DNA of 64,000 bases from Tethya wilhelma (GCA_964030475.1 CAXIPT010000005.1:5237132-5301131), one strand, 5' to 3'. Counted from the first letter of the stretch, positions 1 to 11,100 are shown. Notes: generated by a model from the sequence alone, not told the origin. Program-made: numbers and translations.

Positions 1-2
1 CT

Positions 3-680
3 AGGAGGTGCTGTGGTAGCACTGGTGCATGGATGCAGGTGGCTAATCTTGACATGACTGACTCTAGCCAGAGCTGTCCCTCTGGATTCAATCAGATCAC
101 TTCTCCACGAAGAATGTGTACTAGATACAACCCAGGATGTGTGTCAGCTTCATTCCCTGTCCATGGAGTGGAGTACTCAAGAGTGTGTGGGAGAGTCATT
201 GGCTACCAATATTCATCACCAAATGCATTTTATGATTATTATTCAAATAGGGCACGAACCATCGATGACACCTATGTGGATGGTGTGAGCATCACTCATG
301 GCTACTCTCCAAGAAAACATATCTGGACATTTGCAGCAGCTCTTCACGAACGAGATACTTATCTAACTAGTCAGTGTCCATGTACACGGACTGACCGCAC
401 ATTTGCTGGAACAATTCCACCATTTGTTGGCAATGACTATTTCTGTGATACTGGAAGTCGTGGTGGATGGACCAGTCGTTACTACACTGAAGACCCACTA
501 TGGAATGGAAGGGGGTGTGGCTCAATTAGTAGCTGCTGCAGTTTCAACAATCCTCCGTGGTTTTGTAAGAGACTACCACAAGCAACAAGAGATGACATTG
601 AAGTCAGGATCTGTGCTGATGGAACAGTACCACATGATGAAGAAATTGGAGTAGAAGTTCTTGAACTGTATATCCAATAA
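3..680 (+). CDS. secreted cysteine-rich protein, C-terminal part (5' end outside window)
   Basis: The reading frame is open from the left edge to a stop at 678-680, about 225 residues. It is the C-terminal domain of the family whose 5' half lies on the minus strand at 12472-13157: the two share the RRCCGSTG start, the VANLDMTDSSQ block, the VCGRVIGYQ block and YVDGVSITHGYSPRKHIW. Downstream there are many cysteines (CPC, VGNDYFCDTGSRGG, CGSISSCC), then a conserved tail with DDIEVRICAD and EEIGVEVLELYIQ. The partner copy has a signal peptide and coiled coil, so this is probably the folded domain of a secreted oligomeric protein. I know no named domain for it; I believe similar proteins are expanded in sponges and cnidarians. 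No function is assigned. Confidence 0.75.
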   Translation, partial: RRCCGSTGAWMQVANLDMTDSSQSCPSGFNQITSPRRMCTRYNPGCVSASFPVHGVEYSRVCGRVIGYQYSSPNAFYDYYSNRARTIDDTYVDGVSITHGYSPRKHIWTFAAALHERDTYLTSQCPCTRTDRTFAGTIPPFVGNDYFCDTGSRGGWTSRYYTEDPLWNGRGCGSISSCCSFNNPPWFCKRLPQATRDDIEVRICADGTVPHDEEIGVEVLELYIQ

Positions 681-921
681 AGCTGATAGTATGTAGCCTC
701 ATCCCTAGACCCTCTGTGTGCTATATACTATTGCTTAATAGTTGATTTATTACATTGATGATCTTCACCAGACAATGTTGTCTACTTGTGCATGCAAAAA
801 GTTAGTGCTATATAGCTGTTACAGGTCAAAAATGGATTTGTCAAAAGCATGTCATAACTATATTGTACCAAAGACATACTATACGATCATTTGTCTACCA
901 CAATGATAAAACCTTCACTGG

Positions 922-1006
922 TAGTCTCGTACTCGGGCCTTCCCTGGCATGTATTTATATTATTTGTGAGTTACAAAGTTATGGGGAAGGCCTGGGTACA
1001 AGGCTA
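922..1006. repeat. foldback element, TAGTCTCGT/GCCTGGG family
   Basis: Imperfect inverted repeat: the left arm (tagtctcgtactcgggccttcc) pairs with the right arm (ggggaaggcctgggtacaaggct). It is a member of the palindromic family also seen at 16364, 18303, 19259, 41620 and 49735. It lies between the gene ending at 680 and the last recognisable carboxylesterase exon. The rest of 681-1045 holds nothing I recognise. Confidence 0.6.
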
Positions 1007-1045
1007 TTCACTAGTTCATAGACTGTATACTACCCACAATCTTAC

Positions 1046-3264
1046 CGCCTTATAGAGACAGTCGAGATCACTGCAACCCAACTCCTTGGCGAAATCTTCC
1101 CCAAGTTTCATAGCATCCTGAGTGGTCTTGAGTGTGATACCAAATGGCTCACTCTCCAAGATAGCCTAGTTTAGATGATACAATAGGCACACAATGAATC
1201 ATGCAAGTTGGATGCATATCATCCACCAAAACATTTTGAGGTGGCAATACTACCTTGTTGAAGAGACCGGCACTTTTGATGCTTGTCATGTGAATGGCAC
1301 CTGAGACGGCTCCTGCACTTTGACCCCACAGCGTGACTTCATCAGGATTTCCACCAAAGCCTTTGATGTTCTCCTGAACCCATTCCAACGCCATCCTCTG
1401 ATCCTGAAGAATGGGAATCAATCAAAAAATAAACAAATAAAATAAACAAAACTCAGCTTGTTTAACTGTTAGTACTAAGTAATAGAAGATAGAATACTCC
1501 ATGAAGACATTAATTTTTTTAACATTATTTAGATAATTATTGAGCTACACTATGTCATGTACACACCCTGAGTCCGTAGTTCCCCCGCGGTCCCTTGGGG
1601 TCCTTCCCGTAGACTAGGAATCCGATGGCGCCAAGGCGATAGTTGATGGTTACCACTACGGTGGACGTGGTGTTGGCAATGTACTGGCCATCGTAGAGGG
1701 GAGCTCCAGAATAACCCTGCAGGGATAGAGGGAGAATGAAGACCAATTTCTCTCTTTATGAAACAGAATATTATTTAACTTTGTGCTATCATTAAGATGA
1801 GCTGGTGGAAACTACATGCACTATAGTGCTAAAGTCTATCTGGTTTGAGAATGCTGGTAGAAAAAAAAACTGAATAAATTTCTAAATATCCAACAGATTT
1901 CAAAATTTCAAGCATCATTGGAAAGCGCTCGTTATTCCCTTGCTTTTCCAGCTTCCTACACCTTACCAGTCAAAAGTTAGCTATTTTGTCCCATAAGAAA
2001 AGTATTGCATGAATCTCATTATTTTACTTCCAGCAGCATTCTCAAACCACGCAGATGGACTCTTGGTCTGCATTTCATTATTGTCATAATTACTATAACA
2101 TTGAGGCCATCACTAGATATTTTTGCTAGTGTGTAGATAGCTGTTGTGTGCTACAGTACGAACCACACAGATAGCAAAAGCATACACAAAACATTACATG
2201 TTCAGCGAACGGTAAGCCCAACTCACTCTGATAAAGTTCCCTCCATGTATGAAAACCATGACAGGAAGCATGGCGTTCGCCTGCAACCACACAAGAACCA
2301 CAAATTACTTTCACAGATACAAACCACAGAAACCAGAGTACATACATATTATGGACAGTGAAGCTATAAAGCTACCAGGTTACCACCCAGAACACAACAG
2401 AAAGATATGATAAGGACAAGAAAATACTACATGCAAGGAAGTAACTGTACATGTTCAAACATCTAAAAATGGTGGTGACCCATATTCACAAAAGCATGAC
2501 AGAACACTGTCAATAACATTCATTTTCGTTATTGTTCACCATTAGCTACTGACCGTAGCGTTCAGAGGAGAATAGACATTGAGATAGAGACAATCTTCGC
2601 TGACTCGTTTGGGACAGATGTACTTCGGGAGAGGAAGAGAGCACGGCATCAACTGTGGACAACCAGGAGGATCTTCAGTGGCTGAAATGATACCAGGCAC
2701 AGGCATCGGTCGTCTGAACAAGAAGAGAGAGAGAGAGAGAGAGAGAGAGATTAGTTTGAAATGTAAGACCTGACACAGCACCACCATTGCATAACAGTAT
2801 GGGCCAAATGGTCATCTTACTGTGGATCTTTCCATCGTAGTTCTCCTACTGGGGGTCTAGCATATGGCACTGAGGTAAATACCTGGAGGGGGTCATTGTG
2901 TGCAAAATATGAGAGGGGGAGGAGCTAATCAGTCAACAACAACCATCTAAAAACAAATTGATTTATACACATGCATTGATCATAAGTGACAAGGACCACA
3001 CCATTGTGGATCTACAACAAACCTGTGCTCTTTCTGTGAACTTTCCAGCAATCTGCATTGATAATAAGCAATGGTATGATTTTACCACACCGTAAAAAAC
3101 AACAAATATTTCAGCTAGCTAGCTAAATGACTCACTCTTCCAGAGCTGGTGTCCACCATGGGAGGCATGACTGGTGGCGGATCAGAAGCTGTGAATGCAC
3201 CGCCATGGCTTACAAACAGTGCTGCACAAAGAGCTAAGAAGCTTGCAAGAACAGCTGTCTCCAT
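1046..3264 (-). CDS. type-B carboxylesterase / cholinesterase-like, 3' half missing
   Basis: Eight exons on the minus strand join in phase: 3136-3264, 3023-3052, 2821-2882, 2554-2713, 2227-2280, 1567-1716, 1254-1403 and 1046-1165, all with GT-AG borders. They give about 285 residues. The start [22 protein letters not shown] is a signal peptide. Family landmarks follow in order: [29 protein letters not shown] (oxyanion loop), [15 protein letters not shown], then [17 protein letters not shown] with the catalytic serine. The last exon ends at a clean donor, but no further exon with the catalytic Glu/Asp and His is present, and 3-680 holds an unrelated gene on the other strand. Either the remainder lies left of the window (the neighbour would sit in an intron) or the gene is truncated. 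The family normally has about 550 residues. Confidence 0.85.
1832..2062. repeat. MITE, AAGTCCATCTGGTTTGAG terminal repeats
   Basis: A 231-bp element inside an esterase intron. Terminal inverted repeats read aagtctatctggtttgagaa on the left and a complementary tctcaaacc(acg)cagatggact on the right. A second copy of the same length lies at 48826-49057 in a UVRAG intron. Confidence 0.75.
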
Positions 3265-3721
3265 CTTTGTATAAACTACACGTGGCAGTATAGGCCGCAA
3301 ACATAACAAACAATAGTCACGTGAGCAATTAACCACAATGCTTTGGCATATCGCATGCATGTACATGGCTGTCAGGTAGTATATTGGCCCTTAGAACTAG
3401 TGTTACTACTGCAGGAGTGCTTTGTTGCTGCAGACTGTGTGACAGTGTTACTGTAAGTGTAAACATTGTTACAACTGGAACAAAAGATATGGGAGTGACC
3501 ACAGACATTCAGACAATAATAAATTCAATGTCTATTCAATACCTTGGAGATCACTATAGAAGAGGTGGAGCATGAATTGATGTAGTAGTGACTAATACAC
3601 ACACAATGCTTGAATCTGTTCAGTGCCACTGACATTAATTTTGGTTGTCAACCAAACTGAGTGACTGTGAGGTGTTTGCAACTGAAATCAATGAACTAGC
3701 CAGCTGATTGACTCTATCACA
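3265..3721. other. intergenic between divergent esterase and fusion copy 1
   Basis: About 460 bases separate the esterase start codon (minus) from the fusion gene start codon (plus). I see no gene or RNA. It should hold both promoters. No repeat family found elsewhere in the window is obvious here. Confidence 0.5.
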
Positions 3722-6700
3722 ATGATGACTGGCTCACTGATGTACATGGTTGCTCTGGTCCTTCTCTGGTGGATTGCCAATGGAATCGCCAGCATTGCCT
3801 CCAAGTCTATGATGGTCTCACAGGACTCTAAGAACACCACCTGCACCTACATGAGTCTCACAGCTGCATTTGAGGATGTACGATGGCTAGAACTGACAGC
3901 AATTCAGCATCTGTTTGGAGCAGTGGCTTCGATAGTACTCTTGAAGGCACTTCAAGGAAAGACTGCATCAATATGGCCGACTGCTTCACCGAAAGCCACC
4001 ATTTACACTGCAGGATTAGCTAACGTAGTTGGAAATCTGGCTACTAATGCTGCGTATGCTCTGGTCAGCTCCGGTGCCACACAGGTGATAAAATCCTACG
4101 AACCAATCTTCACGTTCTTTCTCTCGCTGTGTCTCTACAAGAACTACAAAGACGACCTCACCGTGGCAACCTTGGTGTCCATCGTGACAATGAGTGCCGG
4201 AGCCTGTACGTTTGTGGTGTTGGATAAGTCGCTCAATGTGTGGGGACTGCTTGCAGCCATCTGTTCCAACATGGGTTTTGCAACGAGGAATATTTTCCTC
4301 AAGAAACTCGCCTGGGACAGTCCAATACAAAAATATGTGGTCATTTCCATTTGCAGTGTGATATTACTACTACCAATAGTTCTACTGAAGATGGTTCTTG
4401 TTTCAACAAGCACATCGCTGTTGACACATGCCCAGGAGAGCATTGTCTCTGCCGCCTCCCACTTCACCTACAACACTGCTTCAATCACTGTCCTACAAGA
4501 CATCACTCCCCTCACTCACGCCACACTGAACCTTGCAAAGAGGGTGTTTGTCATCATAGCCAACCTTATCTACTTCCGTACCCCAGTCTCAACCACCATG
4601 CTCATGGGACTACTAATCTTCTTCACTGGGCTTGCTCTCTACTCAACTAGAAACAGACGCTCTGTCAAAGAGGCTGCTTCAATGGTGGCATTCTTTGTTG
4701 TAATGACTGGCATTTGGCTGCATTGTCAGCACATTTACTTCAGCATACAAACGACTGGTCATGAGCAAAGACAGCAACAAATAGCTAGTGTTTCCTCTGT
4801 GGACATTAAGAGTGAGTTGAGTTACAACCAGCAAATTCTTACAACAAAAATGACTAAGGACTTGCAAACTGTACCACCCAAACTGGATATACCGACTGTT
4901 CCTTTGAAAGTGAACTTGCAAGCTTCTCCTGTACTGTTCAAAAAGTGCAAGTCCTACTCTTACACTATCTCAACAGCTTGGACATATGACCGACCATTAT
5001 CAGCTGATCTACTGAAGAATATTGAGCACTTGCACAATATGGAACCTTGTACGCGAATCAATGTGTACTGTGGAACTTCTCCGTGTGTGCGTGAAATCAT
5101 GGACATTATGGATGATCCCAGTATCACTGTTGAGTTCCTCGTGATCAGTGACCTAGTGAAGGACACACCTCTTGAGAAGTGGTTTGCCAGACATCCTCTC
5201 TACAAAGTCTTGGCAGGAATAGATTTTGAGGAACATCTTCAAAGAGTAGTTCAGCTTGGAATCTTGCTAAAATATGGAGGCATTTACATTGATCCCAGGA
5301 TCAGAGTGACAGGAGAGAATCAAATACTCACAAACCACTCTTGTGTGAATGGATGGGCTAGTAGCAAAGTAGAAATTGATGTTGTGTGTTTTCCAAAAGG
5401 GCACACATTCATTCAAACACTCGCTGAGTATTTTGTCCATTACTATCCCAGACAGGTTAGCAAAAGGCTCAGGTTTTCTTTCAAATTTGGCAATGTCCTG
5501 AAACGTGCTTTCACTGACCCAAAACTTGACCGTCCTGATATTGTTGTACTGGATTATAAGAAACTGGAAGAAAACAAGACTCTGCTTGAGCGTCACCACT
5601 TTGGAGTCTTGTGGTTTGACAGGGAAGAAAAGGTGAATAAATGGAGCAATCGCGGAGATGAACTCCAATCGCTGGCAGGATTGCAATTCCTCCCCTTTGT
5701 TGATAATCTCGTCGATAGAGACAGAATGAGTCTCTTGCCACCAGAAGAAGAACCACTGACAATTTTCCTTAATGCTTGGTATGACAATCACACCAAAAAT
5801 TGGCCACCTCCTGGAAATCTTCGTCCCATTATGACTTCGGTGCGTGTCCAAAACAATGTACAAGATATGTGGGCAGTGAGTAGCGATTTCCTTAAACAAA
5901 ATCAACCAATTGGATGCCAAGATTTGAATTCGCTCAAGTTTTTAAGACAGCTAAACATTCAATCGTATTTCTCTGGTTGTTTGACACTCATGTTCAGAAG
6001 TCCATCGTTAAATCAAAAAGAAACTGATGGAATTTATTTTGTCGACGTAAAGTGGGACATTATACGACTCTTTCCACAAGAGATCGTGGAGAATAGCACC
6101 ACTCTTCATTTTGGAACCGGCTACGTGTTCAGTGGCTTGAGACTCTTCTCAGAAGCCTACAATCTCTTGGAGGAATATGCAACAGCAAAGGTGGTGATCA
6201 CACAGCGCATACAGTGTGCAATGTCGTGTGTTGGAATGGGAATACCGGTCGTTTTCATCGACTCTCCTCAAATGCCTGGTGGTCAAGGATCAACCACACA
6301 AAGCTCCCCAGAAATGCACGAACTAACACCTATGTTTCATACTGTGAACTTGTATGATATGTCCATGAGTGAGGCTGTAGAAGTACTGGAAAACTTTCCG
6401 TGGGATAACCCCCCACCTAATCCTAATCCTGGGATGATGATGAGAATGAGAGCCACTTTCTGGAATGTTATTCGTCAAAATGAAGCACTTCACGATGCTG
6501 CTCACAAGTTTGGAATGATACCTCTGCAACCTCCTCCTGTGCTGGCCTCAGAGAGAGAACAAGATGAAAAACTGACTTTCCATTTGGTGTTCACTGAGTC
6601 GACCTTCAAGTGGTATCATTGGCGAACAGTGGAGTCCATTTTCCACCATCATCCCTTTGCTAAAGTCACCATCCATAGCAACACACTGCAGCAGTCTGAA

Positions 6701-7357
6701 TTCCATGTGTTAACAGATTCCGGGTACTCAATTGAAGTAGAAGACTACTCCTTAACTGAACTACTGAAGGACACCCCAGCTGAAGAGTTCATATCAAAAC
6801 TCTCAAGTGCAAAGTCTAGTCCTCATTGGCAAAGTCATGAAACCAATCTCCTTCGACTGCTAGTACTGTACAAGTGGGGTGGAATCTACATGGACAATGA
6901 CATGATTGTTGTCAATCCACTGGACAAGCTTCCAAAGAATTTACTAATTTGGGAAGACATTAACAATCATTCAATAAGTGGATCTTTCCTGGCCCTCGAA
7001 AGAGACAGTCATTACTTAAGAGTTTGTCTAGCAGCCTATCCACAAAGCTATGATGACAATGACTCGAGTGGTCTTGAACTCCTGACTGGTGTCTGGAAGC
7101 AATGGGTGAACAAGAGTGAAGTTGTTGCGATGCAAAGTGATCTTTTTTACATGTTCACTGAAAGTAAAGTACAGACTGAATGCTTCTCTATAAACCCTTT
7201 CTTTGATGTTGACATGAAATTTGTCAACGAAGAAGCTCATGCTGTGCGTTTAAGCTTCAATAGTGAAGAGACTGATTTTAAAATTCCAATAGCTGAAGGA
7301 ACAATCTGTAAGCACATTTTAAACTCTTTCTGTGTGCTTTGTGATACACAGTACTGA
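3722..7357 (+). CDS. fusion copy 1: TPT transporter + GT32-like + pyruvyl transferase + GT32-like
   Basis: One uninterrupted 1211-residue frame. Residues 1-310 form a ten-helix TPT/DMT carrier (QVIKSYEPIFTFFLSL, KRVFVIIANLIYFRTPV). A further hydrophobic segment at about 319-341 would place the rest in the Golgi/ER lumen. Residues about 416-575 resemble a GT32 fold but carry GGIYIDPR, so the second DXD aspartate is lost. Residues about 640-925 match polysaccharide pyruvyl transferase (NRGDELQ, FLPFVDNLVDRD, LNAWYDN, SGCLTL, GMGIPVVF). Residues about 950-1205 are a second GT32-like domain with an intact DND (GGIYMDNDMIVVNPL at 1053-1067) and a C-terminal Cys trio. Unlike copies 2, 3 and 5, the pyruvyl-transferase motifs are altered: GCQD for GCRD (731-734) and RIQC for RIHC (829-832). 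The domain reading is firm. Substrates (PEP, sugar nucleotide) are inferred. The start is the first of two adjacent ATGs. Confidence 0.9.
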   Translation: MMTGSLMYMVALVLLWWIANGIASIASKSMMVSQDSKNTTCTYMSLTAAFEDVRWLELTAIQHLFGAVASIVLLKALQGKTASIWPTASPKATIYTAGLANVVGNLATNAAYALVSSGATQVIKSYEPIFTFFLSLCLYKNYKDDLTVATLVSIVTMSAGACTFVVLDKSLNVWGLLAAICSNMGFATRNIFLKKLAWDSPIQKYVVISICSVILLLPIVLLKMVLVSTSTSLLTHAQESIVSAASHFTYNTASITVLQDITPLTHATLNLAKRVFVIIANLIYFRTPVSTTMLMGLLIFFTGLALYSTRNRRSVKEAASMVAFFVVMTGIWLHCQHIYFSIQTTGHEQRQQQIASVSSVDIKSELSYNQQILTTKMTKDLQTVPPKLDIPTVPLKVNLQASPVLFKKCKSYSYTISTAWTYDRPLSADLLKNIEHLHNMEPCTRINVYCGTSPCVREIMDIMDDPSITVEFLVISDLVKDTPLEKWFARHPLYKVLAGIDFEEHLQRVVQLGILLKYGGIYIDPRIRVTGENQILTNHSCVNGWASSKVEIDVVCFPKGHTFIQTLAEYFVHYYPRQVSKRLRFSFKFGNVLKRAFTDPKLDRPDIVVLDYKKLEENKTLLERHHFGVLWFDREEKVNKWSNRGDELQSLAGLQFLPFVDNLVDRDRMSLLPPEEEPLTIFLNAWYDNHTKNWPPPGNLRPIMTSVRVQNNVQDMWAVSSDFLKQNQPIGCQDLNSLKFLRQLNIQSYFSGCLTLMFRSPSLNQKETDGIYFVDVKWDIIRLFPQEIVENSTTLHFGTGYVFSGLRLFSEAYNLLEEYATAKVVITQRIQCAMSCVGMGIPVVFIDSPQMPGGQGSTTQSSPEMHELTPMFHTVNLYDMSMSEAVEVLENFPWDNPPPNPNPGMMMRMRATFWNVIRQNEALHDAAHKFGMIPLQPPPVLASEREQDEKLTFHLVFTESTFKWYHWRTVESIFHHHPFAKVTIHSNTLQQSEFHVLTDSGYSIEVEDYSLTELLKDTPAEEFISKLSSAKSSPHWQSHETNLLRLLVLYKWGGIYMDNDMIVVNPLDKLPKNLLIWEDINNHSISGSFLALERDSHYLRVCLAAYPQSYDDNDSSGLELLTGVWKQWVNKSEVVAMQSDLFYMFTESKVQTECFSINPFFDVDMKFVNEEAHAVRLSFNSEETDFKIPIAEGTICKHILNSFCVLCDTQY

Positions 7358-7446
7358 TAAATTTTCTTACATCTTCAGTTGTAATATCTGATCATGATTA
7401 TGATTTGAAATTGTGTGCTATAATGAACTTTCCAGCTTTTGAGTTC

Positions 7447-7650
7447 TCGCTTTCAATCTGCACATGCGCATATTAGTTCGGCACCAAGGAGCATATACCA
7501 GTGGATAGCTCAAAGTGGGTGTATGTGTTTAACAGAGGTGGTTTTTAAGCTGTGTACTGCTAAACTAGAGTAGGCTGTGCCAACTAACTATTGAGCTGTT
7601 TGATTGGTAAACTTAAAATTTATTGTTACAAGTTAGATTTTTCCATTAAA
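7447..7650 (+). pseudogene. M20 peptidase relic with internal deletion
   Basis: A short motif like the 5' flank of the intact M20 gene (ctttcaatctgc.catgcgc, then agttcg; compare 33045-33090) is joined directly to its last coding bases and 3' flank. The join begins at gcaccaaggagcatataccagtgg and continues through the stop and the conserved gctgtgccaactaactattgagctg (compare 34620-34760). About 1.5 kb of coding sequence is therefore missing. It sits just downstream of fusion copy 1, the position an M20 copy also takes after copy 3. Confidence 0.8.
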
Positions 7651-7655
7651 ATTAG

Positions 7656-7665
7656 TAGGAAAAAG

Positions 7666-7711
<46 letters not shown>

Positions 7712-8146
7712 NNNNNNNNNNNNNNNNNNNNNNNNNNNNNNNNNNNNNNNNNNNNNNNNNNNNNNNNNNNNNNNNNNNNNNNNNNNNNNNNNNNNNNNNN
7801 NNNNNNNNNNNNNNNNNNNNNNNNNNNNNNNNNNNNNNNNNNNNNNNNNNNNNNNNNNNNNNNNNNNNNNNNNNNNNNNNNNNNNNNNNNNNNNNNNNNN
7901 NNNNNNNNNNNNNNNNNNNNNNNNNNNNNNNNNNNNNNNNNNNNNNNNNNNNNNNNNNNNNNNNNNNNNNNNNNNNNNNNNNNNNNNNNNNNNNNNNNNN
8001 NNNNNNNNNNNNNNNNNNNNNNNNNNNNNNNNNNNNNNNNNNNNNNNNNNNNNNNNNNNNNNNNNNNNNNNNNNNNNNNNNNNNNNNNNNNNNNNNNNNN
8101 NNNNNNNNNNNNNNNNNNNNNNNNNNNNNNNNNNNNNNNNNNNNNN
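7656..8146. other. poly-A run and assembly gap
   Basis: A run of more than 40 A (7670-7711) precedes 435 N (7712-8146). The gap hides the 3' end of fusion copy 2. By alignment to the M20/copy-4 junction (about 34800-35253) roughly 450 bases should be missing, close to the number of N. Confidence 0.95.
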
Positions 8147-11100
8147 GACTGCCTCTCTCAAGAGCCATGAAAGATCCACTTATCGAATGATTGTTTGTAT
8201 CTTCCCATGTAAGTACGTTCTTCAGCTTATCCAGTGGATTGACAACAATCATGTCATTGTCCATGTAGACTCCACCCCACTTGTACAGTACTAGCAGTCG
8301 AAGGAGATTGGTTTCGTGACTTTGCCAATGAGGACTAGACTTTGCACTTGAGAGTTTTGATATGAACTCTTCAGCAGGAGTGTCCTTCAGTAGGTCAGTT
8401 AGGGAGTAGCCTGCCACAGTGATATGGTAGCCAGAATCTGTTAGCACACGAAATTCAGACTGTTGTAGTGTGTTGCTGTGGATGGTGACTTTAGCAAAGG
8501 GATGATGGTGGAAAATGGACTCCACTGTTCGCCAATGATACCACTTGAAGGTCGATTCACTGAACACTAAATGGAAAAGCAGTTTTTCATGTCGTTCTCT
8601 CTCTGAGGCCAGCACAGGAGGAGGTTGTAGAGGTACCATTCCAAACTTGTAAGCAGCATCGTGAAGTGCTTCATTTTGACGAATAACATTCCAGAAAGTG
8701 GCTCTCATTCTTATCATCACCCCAGGGTTAGGATTAGGAGGAGGGTTATCCCAGGGGAAGTTTTTGAACAGTTCAACAGCATTTAAATTCAAATCCACAC
8801 TGTGAAATAGTTGAGAAAGTCCGGACAAACGTCCTGTTGCCTTTGAACGATACAAGAAAATGACTGGTATTCCCATACCAACACATGGCAATGCACAGTG
8901 TATGCGTTGAGTGACGACCACTTTTGCAGAAGAATAGAGCTCAATAAGATTGAAAGCATCTACGAATTGCTTGAAGCCATTAAACTTGCCTCCAAAATGA
9001 GTCTTGTGGATGGCACGACTTTGTATTTCCTCTGGGAAAAGTGGAATTTTGTCAGGATTTAAATCAACAAAGTAAATGTTTTTACGAGTTTTAGCAACAT
9101 TTATTTTAGTGAGACTCGGATTTCTCATGGTCAGTGTCATACACCCAGAGAAATAAGCCTCCACATCATGTTTTGTTAAGAAATCAACTGTAGCCATATC
9201 ACGACAGCCAACAGGGGCATGTTGCTTGAAATAGTCTATACTCGGCTGCTTCGAAAACACATTCACACCTGGAGAGATATGGATTGAGGTCATAATTGGA
9301 TCAATATTGTTGGGTGGTGGCCACTCAGTACTTGAATCTCCCCACCAGGCATTTAAGAAGGTTGTCACATGTTCCTTAGTGTTTATTTGAGACAAACGGT
9401 CTCTTTCGAGTAAATTATCAACATATGGCAAAAACTGCATTCCAGCAATAGCCTGTACTTCATCACCTAAATTGGCCGCGACAACATACTTCCAATGGGG
9501 CCGTTCATTGTACCACAGTGTTCCAAAGTGACGCTCTCTTGTTGTGTGGTCGTGTTTCTTGTGGTAAAGATGGATAGAATCAGGACACTTACTATTTGGA
9601 CACTCAATTTTCAAGACCTTCTGAAAGTCAAAATGAAACTGATGAAACGGATAACTTTCATCTTTGCCAGCTGTCTTAGGATACATTTTCACGAACATTT
9701 GTGAGAGGCTATTGATGTATGGATGAAGTTTGGGAAAGCAAACGACATCAAATTCCTCTCTACTTGTGACCCAACCATTGAGACAAGTGTTGTCTCTGAG
9801 GACTTGATTCTCTCCTGTCACTCTGATCCTGGGATCAATGTAAATGCCTCCATATTTCCATAAGATTCCAAGCTGAACGACTCTTTGAAGATGTTCCTCA
9901 AAATCTATTCCTGCCAAGACTTTGTAGAGAGGATGTCGGACAAACCACTCCTCAAGAGGTGTGTCCTTCACTAGGTCACTGATCACTAGGAACTCAGATG
10001 TGATACTGGGGTGGTTCAACTTGGCGACTGCACGCATACATTGTGACGTTCCACAGAAAACATGAGTACAAATCTTTTCACTTTGCCAACTCTTGATATT
10101 CTCAAGAATCTCAGGAGAGAGTGTTCTGTCAAAGACCCAGGCTGCTGAAATTGTTGATTGGCACTGCTGAGAACGACTACCTATGCTACCACTACCAGAA
10201 ACAACATGTTCAATGTGTGATTGGATCTTCTTGAAATCTAAGTTATCCTTTGAGAAATGATTGACTGTGTAAACATTATTATTGCTTCCAAAAGTGTATG
10301 GTGCTTGAATTCCTACACAAACCACTACTACACAGAAAACGATCACCCATGTAATTTCTTTGACTCCCTTTCTTTTTCTAAAGTTGTAGAGAGCAAGTCC
10401 AGCAAAGAAGATGAGCAAGCCTAATAACATGTTGATTGTCACAGGGGTACGGAAGTAGATGAGGTTGGCTATGATGACAAACACCCTCTTTGCAAGGTTC
10501 AGTGTGGCATGAGTGAGGGGAGTGATGTCTTGTAGGACAGTGATTGAAGCAGTGTTGTAGGTGAAGTGGGAGGTGGCCGAGACAATGCTCTCCTGGGCGT
10601 GTGTCAACAGCGATGTACTTGTTGAAATGAGAACCATTTTCAGAAGGATGGCTGGTATCAGTATTAGTGTACTGCAAATGGATATGACTGCATACTTTTG
10701 TATTGGACTCTCCCAGGCAAGTTTCTTGAGGAAAATGTTCCTCGTTGCAAAGCCCATGTTTGAACTGATGGCTGCAAGCAGTCCCCACACATTGAACGAC
10801 TTGTCCAACAACACAAACGTACAGGCTCCAGCACTCATTGTCACGATGGACATCAAGGTAGCTATGGTGAGATCTGCGTAGTTCTTGTAGAGAAGAAGAG
10901 AGAGGAAGAAGGTGAAGATAGGCTCAAACGACTTCACCACTTGTGTCACACTGGAACTAACTAATGCGTACGCTGCATTTGTGGACATGTTTCCAACAAT
11001 GTTAGCAAATCCTCCAATCCAAATGATTGTCTTGGGTGAGTCTGTCGGCCAAATTGCAGCTGACTTGCCTTTTACAATCTTCAGGAGTATCACCGATGCT

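Noticed and set aside
7591..8190. Lysine-run reading frame through the gap
   Set aside because: Created by the poly-A run and N; no sequence support.
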